In this document: positions 1-8,121 of the stretch, one piece after another
How the letters are laid out: each line of letters opens with the position of its first letter
Position numbering within the stretch: position 1 is the stretch's first letter
Assembly: GCF_026421305.1 (NCBI RefSeq)
Contig: NZ_JAPJBQ010000001.1
Span: forward strand, 496,001 to 560,000
Length of the DNA: 64,000 nt
Source: Dyella silvae
GTDB lineage: Bacteria > Pseudomonadota > Gammaproteobacteria > Xanthomonadales > Rhodanobacteraceae
Reading direction: 5' to 3'
Made by a program: the position numbers and the translations under genes
Notes under the pieces: model-generated
Seen by the model: only the letters and a program-made list of their open reading frames with translations
What the model was told of the DNA's origin: nothing
Databases searched by the model: none

Positions 1-57
1 GTGCCTGCCACTGTGATCAACCAGCCATACCAGGCCTTTGTGAATCGTTGTGAACAC
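1..57 (-). CDS. Possible N-terminus of hopanoid transporter HpnN (MMPL/RND family), cut by window edge
   Basis: Reading leftward on the minus strand, a GTG at 57 opens 19 codons without a stop up to the window edge. AGGAG lies about ten bases upstream. The peptide begins MFTTIHKGLVWLVDHSGRH. This resembles the start of MMPL-type hopanoid transporters (HpnN), which begin with a short amphipathic stretch and a basic HxxR/H turn before the first membrane helix. The position just downstream of hpnG fits a hopanoid operon. Only 19 residues are visible, so this is a suggestion, not an identification. Confidence 0.3.
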   Translation of the reverse strand, partial: MFTTIHKGLVWLVDHSGRH

Positions 58-133
58 GCCGCCGGGTCTCCTGGCTTTGATAGGGCCGGCCGCACGTCGA
101 GGCCATGCCTGACATTCAAACGATGGGTAGAGG

Positions 134-871
134 TTAGCAGGGGAGTACGGGGTTGCGTCCCAGTCCGCGACCCGCCGCTGCAGCAGCCGCCTGCAGCGCG
201 TGCGTGGCCTTGTTCATGCGTGAGGCCAGTTTGGGCAACTGCGAAAGCAGGGATGGGTGGCGCAGAAGAGTGGCCGCCATGCGCCAGAGTAACGGGCGCC
301 CCCACGCGTCGACGCCTGCCTGCAGTTCGGTGGGGATATCATCATTGCGCTCATCAACGATGGCGCGCAGCACCACAAACGGCATCCGATGTTCGCTGGC
401 GACGGCAGCGACGGCGGCGCTTTCCATATCCACCGCAGCGGCCAGATGGTGTTCGCGCATGGCGGCCTTGTCGCCGGCGCAGAGCAGCGGTGATGGAAGG
501 CTTAGCAGATGACCCTCCGTCAACATCGGTAAAGCTGTCGCGCGCAGGTGCTGGATCAGGGCCATACGCCACGCGGGTGTCGGCACATAGTCGTGCCCTC
601 GCTCGTCGATGATGCACGAGGGACAAAACAGCGTGCCGCTACGAAGTCCGGGCGCCAGTGCGCCTGCGACGCCAAATGCGGCCAGCGCCGTGGCGCCTGC
701 GGAAATCAATCCTTCTGCCGCTTGCCGCGCCGCTTGCTGGCCCATGCCGCTCAGCCAGGCAAGGTCGCCGTTGTCGAGCGCGATGGCCTGGCCCGCAGGC
801 AACGATTTGCGGGCCAGCGCCTTTGCCTCGGCGGCAAGGGCGACCACGATGCCCACGGGGTGATGACTCAC
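134..871 (-). CDS. hpnG: Hopanoid-associated nucleoside phosphorylase HpnG
   Basis: The family removes adenine from adenosylhopane to give (phospho)ribosylhopane, the precursor of bacteriohopanetetrol side chains. The 245-residue protein begins VSHHPVGIVVALAAEAKAL and carries the purine-phosphorylase signature AAVDMESAAVA in its second half. I chose the GTG at 871 because it overlaps the shc stop (GTGA), matching the 4-bp coupling upstream in the same operon. The reading frame is open to 1027, and an ATG at 928 would add 19 residues that do not look conserved. It is third in the order squalene synthase, shc, hpnG. The protein is expected to be cytoplasmic. Confidence 0.85.
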   Translation of the reverse strand: MSHHPVGIVVALAAEAKALARKSLPAGQAIALDNGDLAWLSGMGQQAARQAAEGLISAGATALAAFGVAGALAPGLRSGTLFCPSCIIDERGHDYVPTPAWRMALIQHLRATALPMLTEGHLLSLPSPLLCAGDKAAMREHHLAAAVDMESAAVAAVASEHRMPFVVLRAIVDERNDDIPTELQAGVDAWGRPLLWRMAATLLRHPSLLSQLPKLASRMNKATHALQAAAAAAGRGLGRNPVLPC

Positions 872-2874
872 TGCGTTGTCCGTGGCGATGTGGCGGAGGT
901 CAGCTGTCGATAGCGCGTCAGTGCCCATAACGGAAAATACGCGGTGTAGCCGTGGTACTTGAGAAAAAAGACGCGTGGAAAGCCCGGCGCATTGAAGCTC
1001 GGGTGATACCAGAGTCCCTCTTCGCATTCGCCATCATCCTGCTGGTCGTCCAGTAACCATTGCACGCCGCGCCGCACCGCGCCGGACGCATGCTCGCCGG
1101 CGGCAAGCAGCCCCAGCAGCGCCCATGCCGTGCTATGCGCCGTACTGACGCCTCGATTCGTGCCGCGTAATGACGGGTCGTAATAGCTGTCGTTGGTTTC
1201 GCCCCAGCCGCCGTCGGCGTGCTGCATCGCAAGCAGCCAGTCCACCGACTTGCGTATCCAGGGCTGGCGCATGTCTTCACCGGCCAATGCGAGGCCAGCA
1301 AGCACGGACCACGTGCCATATATGTAGTTGGTGCCCCAGCGCCCCCAGTAGGCGCCATCGGGCGTCTGTGCCTGCCTGAGGTAGGCCACGCAGCGCCTGA
1401 TAGCTTCGCCATCCTGTGGACGCTGGAGTACGCCGAGACAGGCCAGTACGCGACCGGATACATCCTCGGTAGGCGGATCGAGCATGGCGCCGTGGTCGGC
1501 GAAGGGAATCTCATTGATGTGATAGTGCGTGTTGTTGCGGTCAAACGCCGCAAAGCCACCGTTGTCCGACTGCATGCCCACCAGCCAGTCGGCGGCGCGT
1601 TCGATGCGTTCGCGATAGGTGGCCGCCTGCGGTGTGCCGCGCACGGCGACATGCAGCAAGCCAGCAATGACCGCGGTGTCGTCGAGGTCGGGGTAATACG
1701 CATTGGCATACTGGAAAGCCCAGCCGCCCGGTGCCAAATCTGGCGCCTGGACTGCCCAGTCACCCTGAAGATCCTGTTCCTGCAGCGGTGCCAGCCAGTC
1801 CATGGCGCGCGTTACTGCGGATTGGGTGACGTCATCGGGCGAGGCTCGCAGCAACGCCATGGCTGCCCAGCCGGTATCCCACACGGGAGACACGCAAGGT
1901 TGGCAGTACGCCGTGCCATCGTCGCGATACACGATGAGCTTTTGCAGCGACTTCAGACAGGTCGCGCGGGCATCGTGATCCTTGGGATAGCCAAGCAGGT
2001 CCATCGCTTCCAGCGCGTTGATCATGGGCGGAAAAATCGCGCCGAGGCCATCCTCGCCATTGAGTCGCGCCAGAAACCACCGCTCTGCCTTGTGCACCGC
2101 CTTGCGCCGCAGCCAGCCGGGAATCAGTGGGTCGCAGGCGCGGCCGATCTTGTCCAGCACCAGAAACAGCCGGCTGATGGCATTGCGGGTCGTGAAGTAA
2201 TGACGCTCTTCGTCCGGTGGCGTCACGAACAACTCGGGTATGGCAACGCGGCGGGGATTCCGCGCGCGCGCTTTGAGCGAGCAGAGAATGAATAACGGCA
2301 CCATCGTGCTGCGCGCCCAGTACGACACCTTGTCGAGATGAAACGGCGCCCAGCGCGGAAACAGCATGATCTCCACTGGCACATAAGGTGCGGCACGCCA
2401 CGGCACCTGCTCGAACATGGCCAGGAGTATGCGTGTGAAAACGTTGCTCTTTGCCGCGCCGCCCAAGGCAAGAATTGCCTCGCGGGCGCGGCGCATGTGC
2501 GGGGCATCGGCCGCGTCACCGGCCGCCTTCAGCGCGTAATAAGCCTTCACCGAGCACGAGATGTCGATGGTGCCGCCTTCATACAACGGCCAGCCACCGT
2601 GCGTGTCCAGGCATTGCTTGAGGCGGATATAGCGGGCAAGTTTTTCCTGCAGCACATCATCGATCTCGTCGAGGAAGTGCATCATCAGGATGTATTCGGA
2701 GGAGATGGTGCAGTCAGTTTCGAACTCAAAACTCCAGTGGCCGTCAGGCCGCTGCCGCGCAAGCAGGGCTTTGCGCGCGCGATCGATGGCCCGATCCAGC
2801 CGGTGGCGCTCTGGCTGCGGATGACGCGTGTCTGGATGAGGTGTTTCAGTGATCGTGGCGGGTGTATCCGTCAT
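868..2874 (-). CDS. shc: Squalene-hopene cyclase
   Basis: Cyclises squalene to hopene and hopanol at the membrane, the committed step of hopanoid synthesis. At 668 residues it has the usual family length. The catalytic DXDD acid motif is DLDD at residues 396-399, inside YYPDLDDTAVIAGLL. QW-type repeats are visible: GGWAFQYAN, DNGGFAAFD, PDGAYWGRWG and DGGWGETNDSYYD. The start ATG (2872-2874) overlaps the stop of the upstream squalene synthase gene by 4 bp (ATGA), which argues for translational coupling. The frame runs open further upstream to 3636, but that extension lies inside the synthase gene and is not protein-like. Confidence 0.96.
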   Translation of the reverse strand: MTDTPATITETPHPDTRHPQPERHRLDRAIDRARKALLARQRPDGHWSFEFETDCTISSEYILMMHFLDEIDDVLQEKLARYIRLKQCLDTHGGWPLYEGGTIDISCSVKAYYALKAAGDAADAPHMRRAREAILALGGAAKSNVFTRILLAMFEQVPWRAAPYVPVEIMLFPRWAPFHLDKVSYWARSTMVPLFILCSLKARARNPRRVAIPELFVTPPDEERHYFTTRNAISRLFLVLDKIGRACDPLIPGWLRRKAVHKAERWFLARLNGEDGLGAIFPPMINALEAMDLLGYPKDHDARATCLKSLQKLIVYRDDGTAYCQPCVSPVWDTGWAAMALLRASPDDVTQSAVTRAMDWLAPLQEQDLQGDWAVQAPDLAPGGWAFQYANAYYPDLDDTAVIAGLLHVAVRGTPQAATYRERIERAADWLVGMQSDNGGFAAFDRNNTHYHINEIPFADHGAMLDPPTEDVSGRVLACLGVLQRPQDGEAIRRCVAYLRQAQTPDGAYWGRWGTNYIYGTWSVLAGLALAGEDMRQPWIRKSVDWLLAMQHADGGWGETNDSYYDPSLRGTNRGVSTAHSTAWALLGLLAAGEHASGAVRRGVQWLLDDQQDDGECEEGLWYHPSFNAPGFPRVFFLKYHGYTAYFPLWALTRYRQLTSATSPRTTQ

Positions 2875-4037
2875 AGCGAGCGGGCGTCTTTGGGATCGCG
2901 CCGCGACACCATGCCGTTGAGGTAGGACGCCCGGCGCCACGGCCAGACCTGCGGCGAGACCTTGGCGTTGTCCCACTCTGACGCCAGCGTGGTCAGCGGC
3001 AATTTGCGGGCGGCCGCGGCGAACAGCCAGCGGACAGCGGGGTCGTACTTGTCGGTCAGCCGGGTCAGGCTGATGGTCTGCGCGACGGCAGCACGTGACA
3101 CCTTGATCTGCGCGCCCGATGAGAAATCGAGCCGGTCTTGCAGATTGCGCAAGGTGAGTACGGCAAGGCCAATGCTCCACAGGCAGAACCGGCGGAAACC
3201 GGCGTGGCGAGCAGGAACGATCAGTGTGTATTCCACGGCGTGGCAAAGGTGGGCATGCGCCACGCCGATCAGCTCGATCATGGCGGCGGCGTAGCGGGCA
3301 TCTTGTTTGCCAGGATGAAGATCGGCCAGCTTCACGCCATGACGCGCGAATACATCCTGCGGCAGCCAGCATACGCCGTGGCTGCGGTCTTCCCACTGGT
3401 CCTTCAGGATGTTGGTCATCTGCAGGCCCTGGCCGAACGAGATGGCCAGATGCATCAGCGTGGCGCGCTGCGATGCCATCTCCGGTTCGAAATCGATCAG
3501 CATGCGGGTGAGCATCTCGCCGACGACACCAGCTACGCAGTAGCAATAGCGATCCATGTCGCGCAGCGTATCCAGTCCCTGCAGCCCCACCACGCGCTGG
3601 AAGTCGTGCATGCCTTGCGACATCACCTTCAGGCAATCGACGATGGCGGCGTGCTGTGTTGCGTTGAACGTGCGCGTGATTTCCAGCACCAGCGGCAACT
3701 GGAACAGCAGGTCGCGTTCGCTTTCGGAGGTGGCGTTGGAAAACCGTGGAGCAAGCTCTGCGGCAAAGCGGCGGGCATCAGCGACGCCCATCACGGCATC
3801 GACAAAGGCCTTTTCATAAACACCTTTTTCATCAGGGGAGAATGCAGGTTCGTCTTCGATGGTGTCCGCGATGCGGCAAAGCAGATAAGCGTTTGCGACG
3901 ACATCACGCAGCGCAGGTGGCAGCTGCGGTATCGTCAATGCAAACGTTCGTGACACTTTAGGAAGAATGGCTTCCTGATAAGCGCTGGCGTTGCTCGGGG
4001 TGATCGCAGCGGCTTGTTTCGCTTCGAACATGGGCAT
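2871..4037 (-). CDS. Squalene/phytoene synthase family protein, squalene synthase type
   Basis: Condenses two farnesyl diphosphates to presqualene diphosphate and probably reduces it to squalene. The 388-residue protein has both Asp-rich metal/diphosphate motifs: DTIED (58-62) and DQWED (213-217) following FGQGLQMTNILK. The block YCYCVAGVVGEML is typical of squalene synthases with an NADPH-reductive second half (farnesyl-diphosphate farnesyltransferase), rather than of the shorter HpnC/HpnD proteins. No hpnC or hpnE (desaturase) gene is in the window, which fits a one-enzyme route. It is the first gene of the minus-strand operon with shc and hpnG. An alternative start is ATG at 4031. HpnD is the other possible name. 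Confidence 0.85.
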   Translation of the reverse strand: MPMFEAKQAAAITPSNASAYQEAILPKVSRTFALTIPQLPPALRDVVANAYLLCRIADTIEDEPAFSPDEKGVYEKAFVDAVMGVADARRFAAELAPRFSNATSESERDLLFQLPLVLEITRTFNATQHAAIVDCLKVMSQGMHDFQRVVGLQGLDTLRDMDRYCYCVAGVVGEMLTRMLIDFEPEMASQRATLMHLAISFGQGLQMTNILKDQWEDRSHGVCWLPQDVFARHGVKLADLHPGKQDARYAAAMIELIGVAHAHLCHAVEYTLIVPARHAGFRRFCLWSIGLAVLTLRNLQDRLDFSSGAQIKVSRAAVAQTISLTRLTDKYDPAVRWLFAAAARKLPLTTLASEWDNAKVSPQVWPWRRASYLNGMVSRRDPKDARSL

Positions 4038-4347
4038 GCCTCGGCCTTCTTATGTATTCACATACAGAGAGAAACGCGCGACGTTGGCATGGTAGCACCC
4101 TCGTTCCTCGCAGACCCAGCATCTGAACAGAGGAAATGTCGTTGAATCGTCTAGGCGTCCAGGGGGTGCCCGAGGGGTGTTCCATACCACTTAAGTGGGG
4201 TAGGCAAACCGATACCCGCGTGCGCTATGTCGCGCGTGATTCGTACATAATGAACCGCAACTCTTCCCCGGGTTCAGGGATTACCCCTCTTATGTGTCCA
4301 GGGCTCACGCTGGCGATGGTCGGGACTGCGCTGGCAGCAGCGCTGCC
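4038..4347. promoter_or_regulatory. Divergent promoter region between squalene synthase and hpnA
   Basis: This 310-bp non-coding stretch must hold promoters for both arms of the hopanoid locus. It contains a perfect 12-bp palindrome, CCACTTAAGTGG, at 4187-4198, and a small dyad TATGT-ATTC-ACATA near 4050-4065. A TACATAAT sequence at 4244-4251 could serve as a -10 box for hpnA, but I see no convincing -35. No open frame in it looks like a gene. Confidence 0.45.
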
Positions 4348-5325
4348 ATGAAGTCATTGGTCACTGGTGCTACCGGCTTCGTCGGGTCGGCGGTAGTTCG
4401 CCGCCTGTTGCGTGAAGATCACCGCGTTCGGGTGTTGGCACGCGCCGGCTCGGATCGCAGGAATCTGCAGGGCATCGATGTCGAGGTGATCGAGGGCGAC
4501 CTCACCGATGCGGCGTCTCTGGCAAAAGTCTGTGACGGCTGTGACGCCGTGTTTCACGTTGCTGCCGACTATCGCCTGTGGGCGCCGCAGCCAGAGCAGC
4601 TGTACCGGACCAATGTCGACGGTACGCGAGCCTTGCTTGAAGCTTCCAAAAAGGCAGGTGTGCCGCGCGTGGTCTACACCAGTAGCGTAGCGACGCTTGG
4701 CATTCCCGGAGACGGAAGTCCCGGCGACGAAATGACCGATGTGTCGCTGAGCGATATGGTGGGGCATTACAAACGCTCCAAGTTCCTCGCCGAAGCCGTG
4801 GTGCGCGATTACGCGGCACAGGGGTTGCCTGTGGTAATCGTCAATCCATCGACACCCATTGGCCCTCGTGACATCAAGCCCACGCCCACGGGGCGCATCG
4901 TGCGCGACGCGATGACGGGCCGCATGCCCGCGTATGTCGATACCGGCCTGAATGTCGTGCACGTGGACGATGTGGCCGATGGCCACTGGCTGGCGTTCCA
5001 GCGAGGCGTGATCGGCGAGCGCTATATCCTGGGCGGCGCCAACCTCAGTTTGCGCGAATTGCTGTTCGAGATCGCCGATATCGTTGGCCGTCCGCCACCA
5101 CGCTGGCGATTGCCGCATGCGGCGGTCATGCCGGTGGCCTTTGGGGCCGAGGCATGGGCACGCCTGACGGGCAGGCCGCCGATCGCCACCGTCGAAGAAG
5201 TGCGCATGTCAAAGAAGCGCATGTTCTTCACCAGCGCCAAGGCCGAACGCGAACTGGGCTATGCAGCGGGCCCCGTGCGGCTGGCACTGGAAGACGCCGT
5301 AGCCTGGTTCAGCCTGCACCACTGA
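4348..5325 (+). CDS. hpnA: Hopanoid-associated sugar epimerase HpnA
   Basis: An extended short-chain dehydrogenase/epimerase of 325 residues found in hopanoid clusters; its exact substrate is not settled. The N-terminus MKSLVTGATGFVGSAVVRRLL holds the Rossmann TGxxGxxG. The catalytic pair is visible in HYKRSKFLAE (Tyr-x3-Lys), followed by the NPSTPIGPRD block typical of HpnA. I used the ATG at 4348. The frame is open to 4294, but the extra 18 residues are unlike the family and precede the nucleotide-binding fold. There is no strong ribosome binding site. It diverges from the squalene synthase operon and ends 5 bp before the convergent ferritin-like gene. Confidence 0.9.
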   Translation: MKSLVTGATGFVGSAVVRRLLREDHRVRVLARAGSDRRNLQGIDVEVIEGDLTDAASLAKVCDGCDAVFHVAADYRLWAPQPEQLYRTNVDGTRALLEASKKAGVPRVVYTSSVATLGIPGDGSPGDEMTDVSLSDMVGHYKRSKFLAEAVVRDYAAQGLPVVIVNPSTPIGPRDIKPTPTGRIVRDAMTGRMPAYVDTGLNVVHVDDVADGHWLAFQRGVIGERYILGGANLSLRELLFEIADIVGRPPPRWRLPHAAVMPVAFGAEAWARLTGRPPIATVEEVRMSKKRMFFTSAKAERELGYAAGPVRLALEDAVAWFSLHH

Positions 5326-5330
5326 GCGGA

Positions 5331-6221
5331 TCAGCGTACGAAGCGGCGCACCAGTCTTGCCATGCGCGGTACGACGGTGGGACGAAGCAGGCGCTCGTCA
5401 TAGCCGTCCATGCGACAGGTGTCCTGGCTGAGGCAGAGGTCGAGCAACTCACCTAAGTTCAAGTCGAGGCCGATCTGCTCGTGTCCCGTCAGCGTGAAGT
5501 TGGCGTCCTGCATTTCGCCCTGGTCGTCCAGACCTTTGGCGATGCCTATGCGCTCCCAGATCAGAAACAACCACACGCGCAGCACCTTGAACTCGAACGA
5601 CGGTCGCCGCCACCAGGGTAGTTGGCGCCGGTACCAGGCCACCCAGTTGGCGAAAAACAGAATATGGCGCGCTTCTTCCTGCATGACGGGTTCGAACGTT
5701 TCAACCAATTCCGTCGGAAAATAGCCGGTGCGCCTCGCTGACTCGAACAGGCCGAAGGCAAAGAAACTGTCGATGCATTCGCTATAGCCGGTCACCAGCC
5801 AGCCCCATTCCGGATCTTTGGGAATCTCATAGACCGGCTCAGGCGCCAGCTCAATGCCGTAAGCCGCCACCATCTTGCTGAGCACCACCTTGTGGCGGGC
5901 CTCTTCGTCGCCGTCCATGGTCAGCGCTTCACGCAGGAGCGCGTCGCTCACTGTGTGGGTGTACGTGGCGACGCGAAGCTTGGCTTTGCCCTCGGTTTGT
6001 ACCGCGATATCCCATATGGGCAGCGAGGTAATGCGATGCAGCGCCTCTGCGTTCAGTGGCGGCCATTCGATGACCGCCGGTTTGTATGGGTTGTGCGTGT
6101 CCAGCAGCATGCGGCAGAACAGGCGTTTGTGCGCGTCCGAGCCGATCTTGATGTGGCCTGGCTCGGCGCCTGCCCAGTGGCGCATGGTGTGATCGGCGGC
6201 GGCTATGGCGTCATGCGACAT
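5331..6221 (-). CDS. Ferritin-like diiron protein linked to hopanoid genes
   Basis: A 296-residue soluble protein with two helical iron-ligand motifs, DGDEEARHKVVLSKM and MQEEARHILFFANW, each of the form E-E-x-R-H, as in ferritin-like four-helix diiron proteins. It is last in the minus-strand unit hpnI-hpnJ-hpnK-hpnL, 16 bp after the hpnL stop, so it is probably co-transcribed with the head-group genes. I do not recognise a characterised member. A diiron oxidase or hydroxylase acting on hopanoid lipids is an inference from its company and its motif pair; iron storage or peroxide defence is also possible. Confidence 0.7.
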   Translation of the reverse strand: MSHDAIAAADHTMRHWAGAEPGHIKIGSDAHKRLFCRMLLDTHNPYKPAVIEWPPLNAEALHRITSLPIWDIAVQTEGKAKLRVATYTHTVSDALLREALTMDGDEEARHKVVLSKMVAAYGIELAPEPVYEIPKDPEWGWLVTGYSECIDSFFAFGLFESARRTGYFPTELVETFEPVMQEEARHILFFANWVAWYRRQLPWWRRPSFEFKVLRVWLFLIWERIGIAKGLDDQGEMQDANFTLTGHEQIGLDLNLGELLDLCLSQDTCRMDGYDERLLRPTVVPRMARLVRRFVR

Positions 6222-6237
6222 CCTTCACCTCACTATG

Positions 6238-7272
6238 TCACGACAGTTTGCTGTTGGTTGGCTCAGACAGCGCGGCTGCCTGCTTCGCCAACCAGCGCCG
6301 ACGCAGCCGATGCGCTTCAGCCCATTGCCACGAAAGCAGCGCCGGCACGCCAAAACCTACTTCGCGCGCGCGCTTGACCAGTGATAGCGCGATGGCGGCA
6401 TCCGGTGGAAGCCCGATCATGCCGCCGAACAGCACTAGTCCACCTTCCTGCACGCCGAGTCCGGCGGGAACGAAGAAGATGATGTGACGCACGGCCTGGG
6501 TGGCGGCCTCGATGGCAATCGCGTCCCACACCGAAATGGGGTAGCCCAGCAACTGCAGCGCCAGCCAGCTTTCGAAGCTGCCTGCCAGGAAACCGAGGAT
6601 CTGCCACAGGCACGTCACCGTGAGCCTCAATGGCTGGCTGTAGAGCACGCGAACTTCGTGGTCGAGCCGCGATCCGTCGAGCAGTTCGGTAAGGCGTGAC
6701 GGGCCGTTGAGCAGCTTTATCGCAAAGGCTTCGAGCCGCGAAAACAGCTGGCCGTGGCGAAGCAGGTAAAGCAGCGCGATCGGCAAGGGCAGGCTGGCCG
6801 CGAGCGCGCCCAGCACCGAGTTGAGCGTGCCGATGTGCTGAGACATGCCCACCAGCAGGAGAATGCCCAGCGCGGCGAATACGTACTGGCTGATCAGCGT
6901 CAGCAGTACTTCCATCACCACGCTTGCGGCCACCGTGGCGCCATCGAGTCCGCGCCATTTGACCAGCCGGATGCCGACGATCTCACCACCGACGTTTGCA
7001 ACCGGAAGCAATCGGTTGCAAGCCTCGCGTATGGTGGCCACCCAAAACAGGAAAGGCACGTCGGCGCGTCGTTGTGGGTCGCTCGGCTTGAGGAGGGCGC
7101 GCCAGCCCATGACGTCGAGCAGCAGCGGAATGGCATGGAATGGCAGCAGCCACAACAGTGCCCAGCCGGCATGGTCAAACGCGCTGCGGATGGATGTCCA
7201 GTCCTGATGCACCACCAGCACGATGGCGACGGCAAGGCCGATCAGACCGGTGAGATAGACCAGGTATTTCAT
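6238..7272 (-). CDS. hpnL: Hopanoid-associated membrane protein HpnL (LPG synthase/UPF0104 fold)
   Basis: A 344-residue integral membrane protein with seven or eight hydrophobic segments, beginning MKYLVYLTGLIGLAVAIVLV. It shows the family hallmarks of the lysylphosphatidylglycerol synthetase transmembrane region: VGGEIVGIRLVKWRG around residues 90-105, and a later FFVPAGLGVQEGG block. Its role in hopanoid metabolism is unknown; lipid flipping or transfer is a common guess. The start ATG overlaps the hpnK stop by 4 bp, so the two are translationally coupled. Confidence 0.88.
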   Translation of the reverse strand: MKYLVYLTGLIGLAVAIVLVVHQDWTSIRSAFDHAGWALLWLLPFHAIPLLLDVMGWRALLKPSDPQRRADVPFLFWVATIREACNRLLPVANVGGEIVGIRLVKWRGLDGATVAASVVMEVLLTLISQYVFAALGILLLVGMSQHIGTLNSVLGALAASLPLPIALLYLLRHGQLFSRLEAFAIKLLNGPSRLTELLDGSRLDHEVRVLYSQPLRLTVTCLWQILGFLAGSFESWLALQLLGYPISVWDAIAIEAATQAVRHIIFFVPAGLGVQEGGLVLFGGMIGLPPDAAIALSLVKRAREVGFGVPALLSWQWAEAHRLRRRWLAKQAAALSEPTNSKLS

Positions 7273-8099
7273 GCGGCTGCCGGATCGCTAAAGCCACGGC
7301 AGAGCAGGCAGTGCTCGGCGATGGCCTGATGCACGCGTGGCGACAGCAGTGCTGCCAGTTCATCCGCGTGCCGGTAGTCGGCCATGGCGGGCGTGAGCTC
7401 GCCGTGCGTGGCCGGATGAAGGTACAGCTCGCTCAAGCCTTCGGGTAGCTGACGCACGACATCGAGCAGGATGGTTTCGTCCATGCCGCCGGTGTGCCGG
7501 ATGCCGAACACATGGTCGTTGCAGTGCACGCCTGCACGCCGCAGACGCCATCGCATCAGCGCCAGCCAGGGTTGCAGCCACGGTTCCATGCCGGGTTCGG
7601 CAGGAAGCCGTACGGCACGGAGACCGTATTCGCGGCCGATGGACAGCAGCAGCGAGAGCACGGTGGGATGCAAGTGAAAATGCTTGTGTGCGTTCACGTG
7701 ATCAAGGAGCAGGCCAGTGGCTGCAAAGGCATCGAACTGTGCGCGGATCTCTGCTGCAAGCTGGCGACGGACGTGGGGCAGAAAGAAGAAACGTACGCCG
7801 TCGCGCCCCATGTGGCTGCCGAATCGGCCCTGAGCGTCGACAAGGTCCGGAATCTGCGACGGAGGCAGTGCAGCGCTACCGTCCGCGAGCACCAGGTGCA
7901 AACCCACCGCCAGTCCGGGCAGGCGCCGCGCCCGTGCGACGGCGTCCTCCACGGCGGGGGCGGTCATCATCAGGCTCGCCGCACGCAGCACGCCGTGACG
8001 ATAACCGCGTTCGACCGCCTCGTTCACGGCCTCATGCAGACCAAAGTCATCGGCGGTGACGATCAGGCGCGGGCGCGAGGTTGCCAGTGATGCGTTCAT
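7269..8099 (-). CDS. hpnK: Hopanoid N-acetylglucosamine deacetylase HpnK (YdjC/ChbG family)
   Basis: A 276-residue YdjC-like carbohydrate deacetylase. In Burkholderia the family member removes the acetyl group from N-acetylglucosaminyl-bacteriohopanetetrol. The metal-site motif TADDFGLHEAVN lies near residue 15, and a His-rich block, DHVNAHKHFHLHP, near residue 135. It sits between hpnJ (22 bp upstream) and hpnL (4-bp overlap), the usual order for the cyclitol-ether pathway. It is cytoplasmic, with no signal peptide. Confidence 0.9.
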   Translation of the reverse strand: MNASLATSRPRLIVTADDFGLHEAVNEAVERGYRHGVLRAASLMMTAPAVEDAVARARRLPGLAVGLHLVLADGSAALPPSQIPDLVDAQGRFGSHMGRDGVRFFFLPHVRRQLAAEIRAQFDAFAATGLLLDHVNAHKHFHLHPTVLSLLLSIGREYGLRAVRLPAEPGMEPWLQPWLALMRWRLRRAGVHCNDHVFGIRHTGGMDETILLDVVRQLPEGLSELYLHPATHGELTPAMADYRHADELAALLSPRVHQAIAEHCLLCRGFSDPAAA

Positions 8100-8121
8100 A
8101 GGCTACGCGCCCGCGGCCCGT

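Noticed and set aside
1-612. Long plus-strand open frame at the left edge
   Set aside because: It is the antisense of hpnG, with Arg/Pro/Trp-rich composition typical of a shadow frame in GC-rich DNA.
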